DNA of 41,032 nt, from positions 1 through 41,032 of the forward strand of contig JALSNJ010000018.1 of assembly GCA_026987025.1 (NCBI GenBank). Reading direction: 5' to 3'. A program made the translations under genes and the position numbers. The DNA is from Candidatus Aminicenantota bacterium. GTDB lineage: Bacteria; Acidobacteriota; Aminicenantia; S016-38. The stretch's first letter is position 1. Each line of letters opens with the position of its first letter. Shown here in pieces: positions 13,938 through 21,392 of this stretch. The notes under the pieces were generated by a model. It had not been told where the DNA came from, did no database searches, and worked only from the letters and a program-made list of their open reading frames with translations.

Positions 13938-16635
13938 TGTCCTTGTTATAGGAGGCGGAATAGCGGGGATGGAATCCGCTTTAAATTTAGGGGATATGGG
14001 ATACAAGGTGCTTCTGGTGGAGAAGGAGCCTTCCATAGGGGGCAAGATGATCCTGCTCAGCAAGGTATTTCCCACCCTGGACTGCGCAAGCTGTATTTCC
14101 ACCCCTAAGATGGCCGCCACTTCCCACCACCCCAACATAACCCTTTTAACCAGTTCGGAAGTCAGGGAGGTGCGCAGGGAAAACGGAAAATTCAGGGCGA
14201 AGATTCACAGAAAGGCTGTTTTCGTTGACCCGGCCAAATGCACCGGCTGTCAGGAATGCGAGTTCGCATGCACGGTGGCGGTTCCCGACGAATACAATTT
14301 TGGGCTTGTGGCCAGGAGGGCAGCCTTCATCCCCTTTCCCCAGGCTGTTCCCAAAAAGGCGGTGATTGAGTGGGTAGGAACCTCTCCCTGTATAGCAGCG
14401 TGCCCCACGGGGATAAAGGCCCACGGTTATATTTCCCTGGCCAGGGCAGGGAGATTTGAAAAGGCCTTTGACCTCATAATGGAGGATGCCCCCTTGGTGG
14501 GAACGCTGGGGAAGGCTTGCTACGCTCCCTGCGAAGGAGAGTGCACCAGGGGTTCCCTGGAGGGGCCGCTCCCCATAAGAAAAATAAAGGAGTTTATTGC
14601 GGAGCGCTATTATGAGCAGCATCCGGAGCCGGAATATGGCCCTCCTGAAGAACTTAAGGATAAGAGGGTGGCGATAATAGGTTCAGGGCCGGCGGGGCTT
14701 ACTGCCGCTTACTTCCTGGCAAGGAAGGGGTATAAGGTCACTGTATTTGAAGCCCATAAGAAGCCCGGGGGTATGTTGACCTATGCCCTTCCCTCCTTCA
14801 GACTTCCAAAGCGCATTGTGGAAAGGGACATAAAGAACATCACTGCCCTGGGGGTTGAAATAAAAACCGCCACAAAAATAACCTCCCTTAGGGAACTCAA
14901 AAATCAAGGGTTTGACGCTATATTCCTGGCGGCCGGCACATGGGAAGCCAGGAGAATGGGAATAGAGGGGGAGGACCTTGAGGGCGTGGAGGATAGCATT
15001 GATTTTCTTAAAAGGGTTAATGAGGGAAAAGCACCCTCTCTGAAGGGTAAAACCGTTCTGGTGGTGGGCGGTGGAAATGTGGCTATAGATTCGGCGAGGG
15101 TTGCCCTCCGCCTTGGGGCAAGCAAGGTGGTTATTCAGTACAGGAGAAGCGAGAAGGAGATGCCGGCCTTTCAATGGGAGGTCCAGGAGGCAGAGGAGGA
15201 GGGGGTGGAATTTCAGTATTTAAAGGCTCCGGTGAGGTTCCTGGGCGAGGAAGGAAGGGTAAAATGGGTTGAAAGCGTGAGGATGAGGCTCGGGGAACCG
15301 GACGAGAGCGGAAGGAGAAGGCCCATTCCCATAGAAGGCTCCCAGGAGAAAACGAGGGTGGACTTCGTGATCCTTGCCATTGGGCTCAAGCCCAGCACTT
15401 CCCCCTTTAAGGAAGAAGTGGAGCTCAATCCCAACGGAACCGTGAAGGTGAACGAAAAGACCCTTCAAACCTCCCTTCCCTATGTTTTTGCCGGAGGGGA
15501 TGTGGTAAGCGGACCTTCCATGATAGTTTCTGCCATGGGTCAGGGAAAGAGGGCTGCCCACTTTATAGACCTGTTTTTACAGGGGAAATCCCTTGAGGAG
15601 GAGGAATACGAAAACCTGCTTCCGGTGGTTTCCAGGGAGGAGGTTCTTAGCAGGCAACTCACCCACAGCGAAAAGAGGCCCCTGAAGAAGAGGACCCTTC
15701 CCCCCAATGAAAGGGTTAAGGATTTCAGGGAGGTGGAGCTGCCCATGAGCTTGGAAGAGGTGGTTTATTCTGCCTCCCGCTGTCTTGATTGTGGAGTCTG
15801 CTCCCAATGTCACGAATGTATAAGGGTTTGCCCCGCCGACGCCATAGATTTTTCCCAGAAGCCAGTGGAATTTGAGGTGGAGGCCGAGGCGGTGGTGGTT
15901 TCCCAGGGGTTCAAGCTCTTTCCCGCCGAAAGGAAACCCCAATATGGATTCGGAAGGTTTCCCAATGTTATAAACGCCATGCAAATGGACAGACTCCTTG
16001 CTCCCACCCGGCCCTACAATACAGTTCTCCGTCCCTCCGATGGGAAGGTTCCTGAAAACATTGCCTTCGTCCTGTGTACGGGTTCCAGGGATCGGACAGT
16101 GGGGAATCCCATATGTTCCCAGGTGTGCTGTATGTACTCCATAAAACAGGCCCAACTTCTTATGGGGGCATTGCCCTTAGCCGACATTACCATCTATTAC
16201 ATGGACATAAGGGCCTTTGGGAAGGGATATGAAGAGTTCTTCAAACAGGCAGCTGATATGGGCGTCCAATTCGTCAAGGGGAGGGTGGCTAAAATAGAGG
16301 AAAAGAAGGACGGCAATCTCCTGCTCTATTACGAGGACATAGAAAACGGGGGAGTTAAAAAGGTGGCTGAGCACGACCTGGTGGTGCTCTCTGTGGGTCT
16401 TCTTCCCAATCCTTCCGTGTCCAAGATTTTCAAGGACGAGACCCTTGAGCTGGATTCCCTTTACTGGATAAAGCAGGTAGAGGAGGATGTGAGTCCGGCC
16501 AGCACGAGCATAGAGGGGGTCTTCGTGGCGGGCACCGCCGCAGGCCCCAAGGACATACCGGATACGATTCTTACCGCCGGGGCGGCTTCCGCAGAAGTTG
16601 CAGCTTATATTGAAAGAAAAAGGAGGAAGGGATGA
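13927..16635 (+). CDS. hdrA: HdrA-like flavoprotein with inserted GltD/NfnB NAD(P)H-oxidoreductase module
   Basis: In this 902-residue fusion, residues 1-120 and about 610-902 are HdrA: FAD site VIGGGIAGMESA (7-18), C53/C56 and a [4Fe-4S] ligand set C105-C108-C111-C115. In the second half are C717 and the HdrA cysteines C730, C734 and C735. Between them (about 140-560) is a GltD/NfnB-like module: cysteines C155/C159 and C198/C202/C206 (Fe-S binding in the GltD N-terminal arm), a second FAD site VAIIGSGPAGLTAA, an NAD(P) site VVGGGNVAIDSA (379-390) with a following YRRS, and FAGGDVV. Residues 619-635 hold six cysteines (CLDCGVCSQCHECIRVC) joining the two. Such layouts are associated with flavin-based electron bifurcation or NAD(P)H input. 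The start has GGGAGGT. Confidence 0.93.
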   Translation: MKYDVLVIGGGIAGMESALNLGDMGYKVLLVEKEPSIGGKMILLSKVFPTLDCASCISTPKMAATSHHPNITLLTSSEVREVRRENGKFRAKIHRKAVFVDPAKCTGCQECEFACTVAVPDEYNFGLVARRAAFIPFPQAVPKKAVIEWVGTSPCIAACPTGIKAHGYISLARAGRFEKAFDLIMEDAPLVGTLGKACYAPCEGECTRGSLEGPLPIRKIKEFIAERYYEQHPEPEYGPPEELKDKRVAIIGSGPAGLTAAYFLARKGYKVTVFEAHKKPGGMLTYALPSFRLPKRIVERDIKNITALGVEIKTATKITSLRELKNQGFDAIFLAAGTWEARRMGIEGEDLEGVEDSIDFLKRVNEGKAPSLKGKTVLVVGGGNVAIDSARVALRLGASKVVIQYRRSEKEMPAFQWEVQEAEEEGVEFQYLKAPVRFLGEEGRVKWVESVRMRLGEPDESGRRRPIPIEGSQEKTRVDFVILAIGLKPSTSPFKEEVELNPNGTVKVNEKTLQTSLPYVFAGGDVVSGPSMIVSAMGQGKRAAHFIDLFLQGKSLEEEEYENLLPVVSREEVLSRQLTHSEKRPLKKRTLPPNERVKDFREVELPMSLEEVVYSASRCLDCGVCSQCHECIRVCPADAIDFSQKPVEFEVEAEAVVVSQGFKLFPAERKPQYGFGRFPNVINAMQMDRLLAPTRPYNTVLRPSDGKVPENIAFVLCTGSRDRTVGNPICSQVCCMYSIKQAQLLMGALPLADITIYYMDIRAFGKGYEEFFKQAADMGVQFVKGRVAKIEEKKDGNLLLYYEDIENGGVKKVAEHDLVVLSVGLLPNPSVSKIFKDETLELDSLYWIKQVEEDVSPASTSIEGVFVAGTAAGPKDIPDTILTAGAASAEVAAYIERKRRKG

Positions 16636-18341
16636 GCAAGAGGAGAATAGGAGTTTACATATGCCATTGTGGAGGGAACATTTCAGATTATGTGGATGTG
16701 GAAAAGGTCAGGAGGGCGGTGGAAGAGGAAGGGGATGTGGTGGTGGCCAAAACCACCCTTTTTGCCTGCTCCGATTCTGCTCAGCAGGAAATGATGGAGG
16801 ATATAAGGGAAAAGGGCCTTGATGCCATCGTTATAGCCTCCTGCTCCCCGAAATTGCATCTCTTCACCTTCAGGTCAATGGCCCAAAGGGCCGGGCTTAA
16901 TCCTTACCAATATGTGCATGTTAACCTGAGGGAACAGGATTCCTGGACCCATACCGACGACCCGGAGGGAGCCACAGAAAAGGCCATAAAACTGGTAAGG
17001 GCAGGTATAAGGAAGGCAAGGCTCTCCAGACCCCTTCAGCCTCTGAGGGTGCAGACCGAGAGGGCGGCCCTGATAATAGGGGGGGGAATTTCAGGGCTGC
17101 GGGCTGCCCTGGCTTTAGCGGATATGGGTATTCATGTTTTCCTCATAGAAAAAAGCGAAAGCCTGGGGGGCTGGGTTGCCAGGTTTAAAAGCCTTTATCC
17201 CAGCAACAGGGACGGTCAGGAACTTATCAATTCTCTGGTGGAGCGGGCAAGGGGAAACGAAAGAATAACCATCTTCACAGAAGCCAGTCTTGTTGAGAAA
17301 AGTGGGGTGGTGGGGGATTTTAAGGTGAAAATAAAGGTAAAGGGCGAGGAACTGACTCTGAAGGTTGGGGCCATAATCGTGTCCACAGGATTTGAGGAGT
17401 ATTCTCCTTCGGAGGGGGAATTCGGATATGGACTTGAGGGCGTTGTTACCCTCTCCGCCTTCAAGGCCATGGTAGAAAATTCCAGGGGAAGCGTAAAGTT
17501 CAATGGAAAGGAAGTATCATCGGTGGCCTACATTTACTGCGTGGGCTCCCGTCAGAACGAGGGCAATACCTACTGTTCAAGGTATTGTTGCAATGCCACC
17601 CTTCACACGGCCCTTATGGCCTCTGAGCTCAGCCCATCCCTCCGGCAGTTTCACATATACAGGGACATCAGGACCTACGGAAAGAACGAGCTCCTTTACG
17701 AAAGCGCCTCCAAAAAGGGCTCGGTTTTCGTGAAGTACTCCCCTGAGGCCCCCCCTTCGGTTGTTAGGGAAAACGGGAGGTTGGTGGTTAAGGTCAGGGA
17801 CCTCCTTACCGATGGGGAGGAACTGGAAATCCCTGTGGATCTGGTGGTTCTGGTCACTGGCATGGTTCCCCCGCAGGAAAGGGAACTTCTGGAAGTTCTC
17901 AAATTGCCTGTGGGCAGGGACGGTTTCTTTAACGAGATTCATCCAAAGCTCCGTCCGGTGGAGACAGTGATAGATGGGGTTTTTATAGCAGGGGCTGCCC
18001 AGGGCCCCAAGAATTCCTATGAGGCCGTGGCCTCTGCCCTCGCAGCCTCGGCCAAGGTCGCAGGCCTTGTTCTTAAAGGCTATGCCGAGCTTGAACCACA
18101 GGTGGCTTCCGTGGATGAGGAAAAGTGCGAGTGGTGCGGAAAATGTCTGGAGGCCTGTCCCTACTCAGCCTTTGAAAGGGTGGAATACAGGGGGAAGGAA
18201 GTCGCCAGGGTAATAGAGGCTCTGTGTAAGGGATGCGGAGGATGCGTTCCCGCTTGTCCAGCCGATGCCATTGATGTGAAGGGATACGAGGATGTTGCCA
18301 TAAGGGAAATGATAGACGGGCTTTTGGAGGAGAAAAAATGA
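16632..18341 (+). CDS. hdrA: HdrA-like flavoprotein with two C-terminal [4Fe-4S] clusters (QmoA/B-like)
   Basis: The 569-residue protein starts IGVYICHCGGNISDYVDV, the classic HdrA N-terminal domain (C11, C13, C46, C71). The FAD domain begins ALIIGGGISGLRAALAL (about 147-163). Cysteines at C303, C315, C319 and C320 match the inner HdrA site. The C-terminal ferredoxin domain has ligands C499-C502-C505-C509 and C532-C535-C538-C542, so two [4Fe-4S] clusters. It differs from the upstream HdrA by lacking the GltD insertion. With the separate MvhD gene it equals the parts of QmoB. The ATG overlaps the previous gene by four bases (ATGA), with GGAGG upstream. It is predicted to be cytosolic, docked on the membrane subunit. 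Confidence 0.92.
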   Translation: MSKRRIGVYICHCGGNISDYVDVEKVRRAVEEEGDVVVAKTTLFACSDSAQQEMMEDIREKGLDAIVIASCSPKLHLFTFRSMAQRAGLNPYQYVHVNLREQDSWTHTDDPEGATEKAIKLVRAGIRKARLSRPLQPLRVQTERAALIIGGGISGLRAALALADMGIHVFLIEKSESLGGWVARFKSLYPSNRDGQELINSLVERARGNERITIFTEASLVEKSGVVGDFKVKIKVKGEELTLKVGAIIVSTGFEEYSPSEGEFGYGLEGVVTLSAFKAMVENSRGSVKFNGKEVSSVAYIYCVGSRQNEGNTYCSRYCCNATLHTALMASELSPSLRQFHIYRDIRTYGKNELLYESASKKGSVFVKYSPEAPPSVVRENGRLVVKVRDLLTDGEELEIPVDLVVLVTGMVPPQERELLEVLKLPVGRDGFFNEIHPKLRPVETVIDGVFIAGAAQGPKNSYEAVASALAASAKVAGLVLKGYAELEPQVASVDEEKCEWCGKCLEACPYSAFERVEYRGKEVARVIEALCKGCGGCVPACPADAIDVKGYEDVAIREMIDGLLEEKK

Positions 18342-18571
18342 GGGATAAAAGGGAAATCATAAGGGATGAAATGGCCATGAGGGCCAGGATTCTGGAAATC
18401 TTGAAGGAGGGTCCCAAAACGGTTCCTGAGGTGGCGGAGAGGTTGTCCAGGCCCACGGCGGAGGTTATGTTCTGGATGATGGCCATGAGGAAATACTCCT
18501 TGATAGAGGAAACTGAAGAGATGACCGACGAAGGATACTACAAATACAGAATTAAGGAGGGCAGGAAATGA
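18338..18571 (+). CDS. Small winged-helix-like protein in the hdr-qmo operon
   Basis: This 77-residue protein has an ARILEILKEGPKTVPEVAER segment followed by LSRPTAEVMFWMMAMRKYSLI and a short beta hairpin with DEGYYKYRI. The pattern of a DNA-binding winged helix-turn-helix is clear, but there is no sensor domain. It is embedded by ATGA overlaps on both sides (18338-18341 and 18568-18571), with GGAGG upstream. That strict coupling to the HdrA and QmoC-like subunits suggests that it may be an assembly or structural accessory rather than a classical regulator, but no function is shown. Confidence 0.72.
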   Translation: MRDKREIIRDEMAMRARILEILKEGPKTVPEVAERLSRPTAEVMFWMMAMRKYSLIEETEEMTDEGYYKYRIKEGRK

Positions 18572-19632
18572 GTCTGGTGAATCCGGTTTTCATAGACAAG
18601 ATAAAAAGGCTGGGAGCCTTTGATATCAATGCCTGTTTCAGCTGTGGAAATTGCACGGCCATCTGCCCCCTTTCAGATGGGGAGAATTCCTTCCCCCGGA
18701 GGATGATAAGATACTCCCTCTTAGGCCTTGAGGAAAAAATCCTTTCCAGTCCTGAACCTTGGCTCTGTTATTACTGTGGAGAATGCAGCGATACCTGTCC
18801 CAGGGAAGCGGATCCTGGTTCCCTTATGATGGCTCTGAGGAGGTACATCACAAGAAAATACTCCTTAGGCAGGTTGGCGGACCTGTTCTATTCAGGCCTC
18901 TCCTCCCTTACAACCTGGCTGCTGCTGACCCTTATGGGAGTTGTGGGGATCCTCCTTTTCCATTCCCAGCCCAACCTGGAAAAGGTTGAACCCCTTTCCT
19001 TCATTTCCCTGGATTTCCTACACAAGGCAGGTCTTGTCCTGGGGGTCTTCATTGGATTTTTCTCCTTGGCCCAGCTCCTTGTGATGGTCCGCCATCTTTC
19101 AATGGGAAAAGGGTACAAACGCCCAACCCTGAGGGGACTGATGAGGGTTCTATCCCGGGAAGTTTTTCTCCAGAGCAGATTCCGGGAATGCGAGGATAGA
19201 AGCCGTCATCTTCCCCATCTTTCCCTTTTCTGGGGCTTTTCCCTTCTCTTCATCGCCACTGTTCTTGCCTTTGGAGTAGATTTCTTCGGATTTCCCCCGG
19301 CCTCAAAAATCCTGGCCAGGGTCCTGGGGCTCTCAGGGGGTATCCTTTTACTTTATGGAGGGGGGTATTTCCTTCTGAGGAGGTTCCGGGCTCAGGATTA
19401 CTATTCCAGGCGCTCCCATCATACCGATTGGATTTTCCTCCTGCTCCTCCTTCTTGCGGGCTTTACCGGTCTCCTTCTGGACCTCTTCCATCTTCTTAAC
19501 CTTATATGGCCTGCTTACATAACCTTTGCCGTACACCTGGTTTTGGTCTTTGACCTTTTAGTATCGGCTCCCTTTACCAAGTTTGCCCACGCCATATACA
19601 GACCCTTAGCCCTCTGGCTCTCTGGATATTAA
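18568..19632 (+). CDS. QmoC-like membrane subunit (HdrC ferredoxin domain plus HdrE/NarI-type cytochrome b)
   Basis: In this 354-residue protein the first 100 residues are HdrC-like with two [4Fe-4S] ligand sets, C23-C26-C29-C33 and C67-C70-C73-C77. They are followed by about six membrane helices (about 113-131, 150-173, 218-238, 250-270, 288-305 and 315-335). Histidines H152, H175, H217, H323 and H341 are candidates for heme b ligands, as in QmoC, HdrE and NarI-type quinol-reactive subunits. The architecture equals QmoC, the quinone-interacting anchor of the Qmo complex in sulfate reducers. It should connect the cytosolic Hdr subunits to menaquinone. The ATG overlaps the small upstream gene by four bases, with a GGAGG-type Shine-Dalgarno. 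Confidence 0.87.
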   Translation: MSLVNPVFIDKIKRLGAFDINACFSCGNCTAICPLSDGENSFPRRMIRYSLLGLEEKILSSPEPWLCYYCGECSDTCPREADPGSLMMALRRYITRKYSLGRLADLFYSGLSSLTTWLLLTLMGVVGILLFHSQPNLEKVEPLSFISLDFLHKAGLVLGVFIGFFSLAQLLVMVRHLSMGKGYKRPTLRGLMRVLSREVFLQSRFRECEDRSRHLPHLSLFWGFSLLFIATVLAFGVDFFGFPPASKILARVLGLSGGILLLYGGGYFLLRRFRAQDYYSRRSHHTDWIFLLLLLLAGFTGLLLDLFHLLNLIWPAYITFAVHLVLVFDLLVSAPFTKFAHAIYRPLALWLSGY

Positions 19633-19650
19633 ATAAGCCAAGGAGGAAAT

Positions 19651-20115
19651 ATGAAGGAAAAGGTCTCTATAATAGTTTTCAGCGGGGATATGGACAGGGT
19701 TATGGCCGCCTTCATCATAGCTACGGGAGCCATAGCCTATGACATGGAGGTTAGCATGTTCTTTACCTTCTGGGGTCTTCAAGCTCTGAAGAAAAGGGTG
19801 AGGACAGGGAAATCCTTCATGGGGAAAATCCTGGGGATATTTTTAAAGGATATAGGAGGAATAGGTCCCAGCAGGATGAATTTCGGTGGTCTGGGCAGGA
19901 TAATGTTCAAAAAGATGATGAAGAAAAAAAATGTCATGAGTTTAGAGGAACTGAGGAAAATAGCCATAGAATCTGGGGTGAAAATGGTGGCGTGCCAGAT
20001 GAGCATGGATGTTATGGAAATCTCCAAGGAAGACCTCATTGAAGGGGTGGAGGTGGGAGGGGTGGGTTCCTTCTTGGCTGAGGCCAGGGAGTCCCAATTT
20101 TCTCTTTTCATTTAG
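19651..20115 (+). CDS. DsrE2-type sulfur-transfer protein
   Basis: The 154-residue protein begins VSIIVFSGDMDRVMAAFIIA and carries the signature VACQMSMDVMEI (C115 as probable persulfide cysteine) followed by GVEVGGVGSFLAEARES, characteristic of the DsrE2/DsrE-DsrF-like peroxiredoxin-named family. The insertion rich in basic and methionine residues (about 45-95) is typical of membrane-associated DsrE2. It lies 18 bp after the QmoC-like gene with an AAGGAGG, which places a second sulfur carrier at the end of the redox operon. It is distinct from the DsrE at 12810. Confidence 0.9.
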   Translation: MKEKVSIIVFSGDMDRVMAAFIIATGAIAYDMEVSMFFTFWGLQALKKRVRTGKSFMGKILGIFLKDIGGIGPSRMNFGGLGRIMFKKMMKKKNVMSLEELRKIAIESGVKMVACQMSMDVMEISKEDLIEGVEVGGVGSFLAEARESQFSLFI

Positions 20116-20151
20116 GCATCAATTCCATATCATTATTTTAAGGAGGGAAAA

Positions 20152-21384
20152 ATGAGAAAAATTATGTTTTTGCTTCTCTTAACGCTGGGCCTCTTGGCCA
20201 ACGGGCTTAATCTGAACAGCCTCGGCTCAAGGGCGCAGGCCATGGGAGGAGCCTATGTGGCCATTGCCGACGACCCCAGCGCTGTTTTCTGGAACCCGGC
20301 GGGAATAGCCAGTTTCAAAGAAAAAACAGCAGGGATTTATCTCACGGACATAATCCCATCGGGCTCCTATCAGTTTTCCTCCTTGGGGGTGGATGCATCC
20401 TACACCAAGCACTACCTGGCGGGGCTTTTTTCCTTTTACATTCCCCTTAACGAAAAATTGGTGGCCGGAGTGGCCGTTTATACTCCATCGGGTCTGGGAA
20501 CCCAGTGGGACGGCAAGGATTTCATACCCCTTTCCGGGGGCAACGAGCTTCAATGGATGAGCAAAATAGGCATGCTTACAGTTTCCCCAGTTATTTCTTA
20601 CAAACTTTCCAGTGCGATATCGCTGGGGGCGACTCTAAACTTCAATTACGGTATGATGACCCTCAAAACCTCCGCCGGAGGCCAGCAGTACGCAGAGGAC
20701 TCTTCAGGATGGGGTCTCGGTTTTACCTTAGGGGTCATTGCCAGGGCCTCTGATAAGCTGAGCTTTGGCCTCTCCTTTAAGAGCGCTTCCAAGATTTCCC
20801 TATCCGGGGATGTTACCATGGAGGTTATGAAAATTTATTCTGCCCTTTACGGAACAGAGATTCCCACAACCTCCGGGTTTACCAGGGACATAACCTGGCC
20901 CATGTGGCTGGGAGTGGGGGTCTCCTTCAGGCCCCTGGATAAACTTCTTCTTTCCGCTGACCTGCATTGGACCCAGTGGAGCAAGGAAGATGTTATGATA
21001 ACCAACTACGAAAACAGCCTCTGGAAGATGCTCTTTTCCCTTACCCCGGAAAAGGAAGAGGAAATGGTCCTTCACTGGAAGGATGCCACCCAGATAAGGT
21101 TTGGGGCTGAATATGAGGTGAGCGATAAATTGGCGGTTAGGCTGGGCTATTACATTGACCCCTCCCCTGCCCCCGACGAAACCATGAATGTGCTTCTTCC
21201 CAGCTTTGATTTCAATGTTCTTACCTTCGGTCTGGGCGTCAAAGGAAAAGGGTATTGCTTGGACCTGGGCCTTGAGTACCTCATGGGAAAGGAGAGGAAC
21301 ATAGCTCCCACCCCGGAGAACATGCCCGGCGTCTACAATATGAAGATTCTTGTCCCCTCCCTGAGCTTTACCTATAGGTTCTAA
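20152..21384 (+). CDS. OmpP1/FadL-family outer-membrane transport protein
   Basis: The 410-residue protein starts with a signal peptide of about 18 residues (MRKIMFLLLLTLGLLANG). It continues with LNSLGSRAQAMGGAYVAIADDPSAVFWNPAG, the N-terminal hatch of the FadL family. The remainder is beta-barrel repeats with VAGVAVYTPSGLGTQW, LSFGLSFKSASKISLSGDV and WPMWLGVGVSF, ending in LSFTYRF with a terminal phenylalanine as expected for BAM-assembled porins. FadL members move hydrophobic molecules, such as fatty acids or aromatics, across the outer membrane. The start has AAGGAGGG, 36 bp after dsrE2, so it may belong to the same transcription unit. Confidence 0.92.
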   Translation: MRKIMFLLLLTLGLLANGLNLNSLGSRAQAMGGAYVAIADDPSAVFWNPAGIASFKEKTAGIYLTDIIPSGSYQFSSLGVDASYTKHYLAGLFSFYIPLNEKLVAGVAVYTPSGLGTQWDGKDFIPLSGGNELQWMSKIGMLTVSPVISYKLSSAISLGATLNFNYGMMTLKTSAGGQQYAEDSSGWGLGFTLGVIARASDKLSFGLSFKSASKISLSGDVTMEVMKIYSALYGTEIPTTSGFTRDITWPMWLGVGVSFRPLDKLLLSADLHWTQWSKEDVMITNYENSLWKMLFSLTPEKEEEMVLHWKDATQIRFGAEYEVSDKLAVRLGYYIDPSPAPDETMNVLLPSFDFNVLTFGLGVKGKGYCLDLGLEYLMGKERNIAPTPENMPGVYNMKILVPSLSFTYRF

Positions 21385-21392
21385 TTTCAGAG

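Noticed and set aside
12181-20115. A dissimilatory sulfate-reduction island
   Set aside because: Sat, AprAB, DsrAB and HdrB are absent in the window. The Qmo-type subunits alone do not show sulfate reduction.
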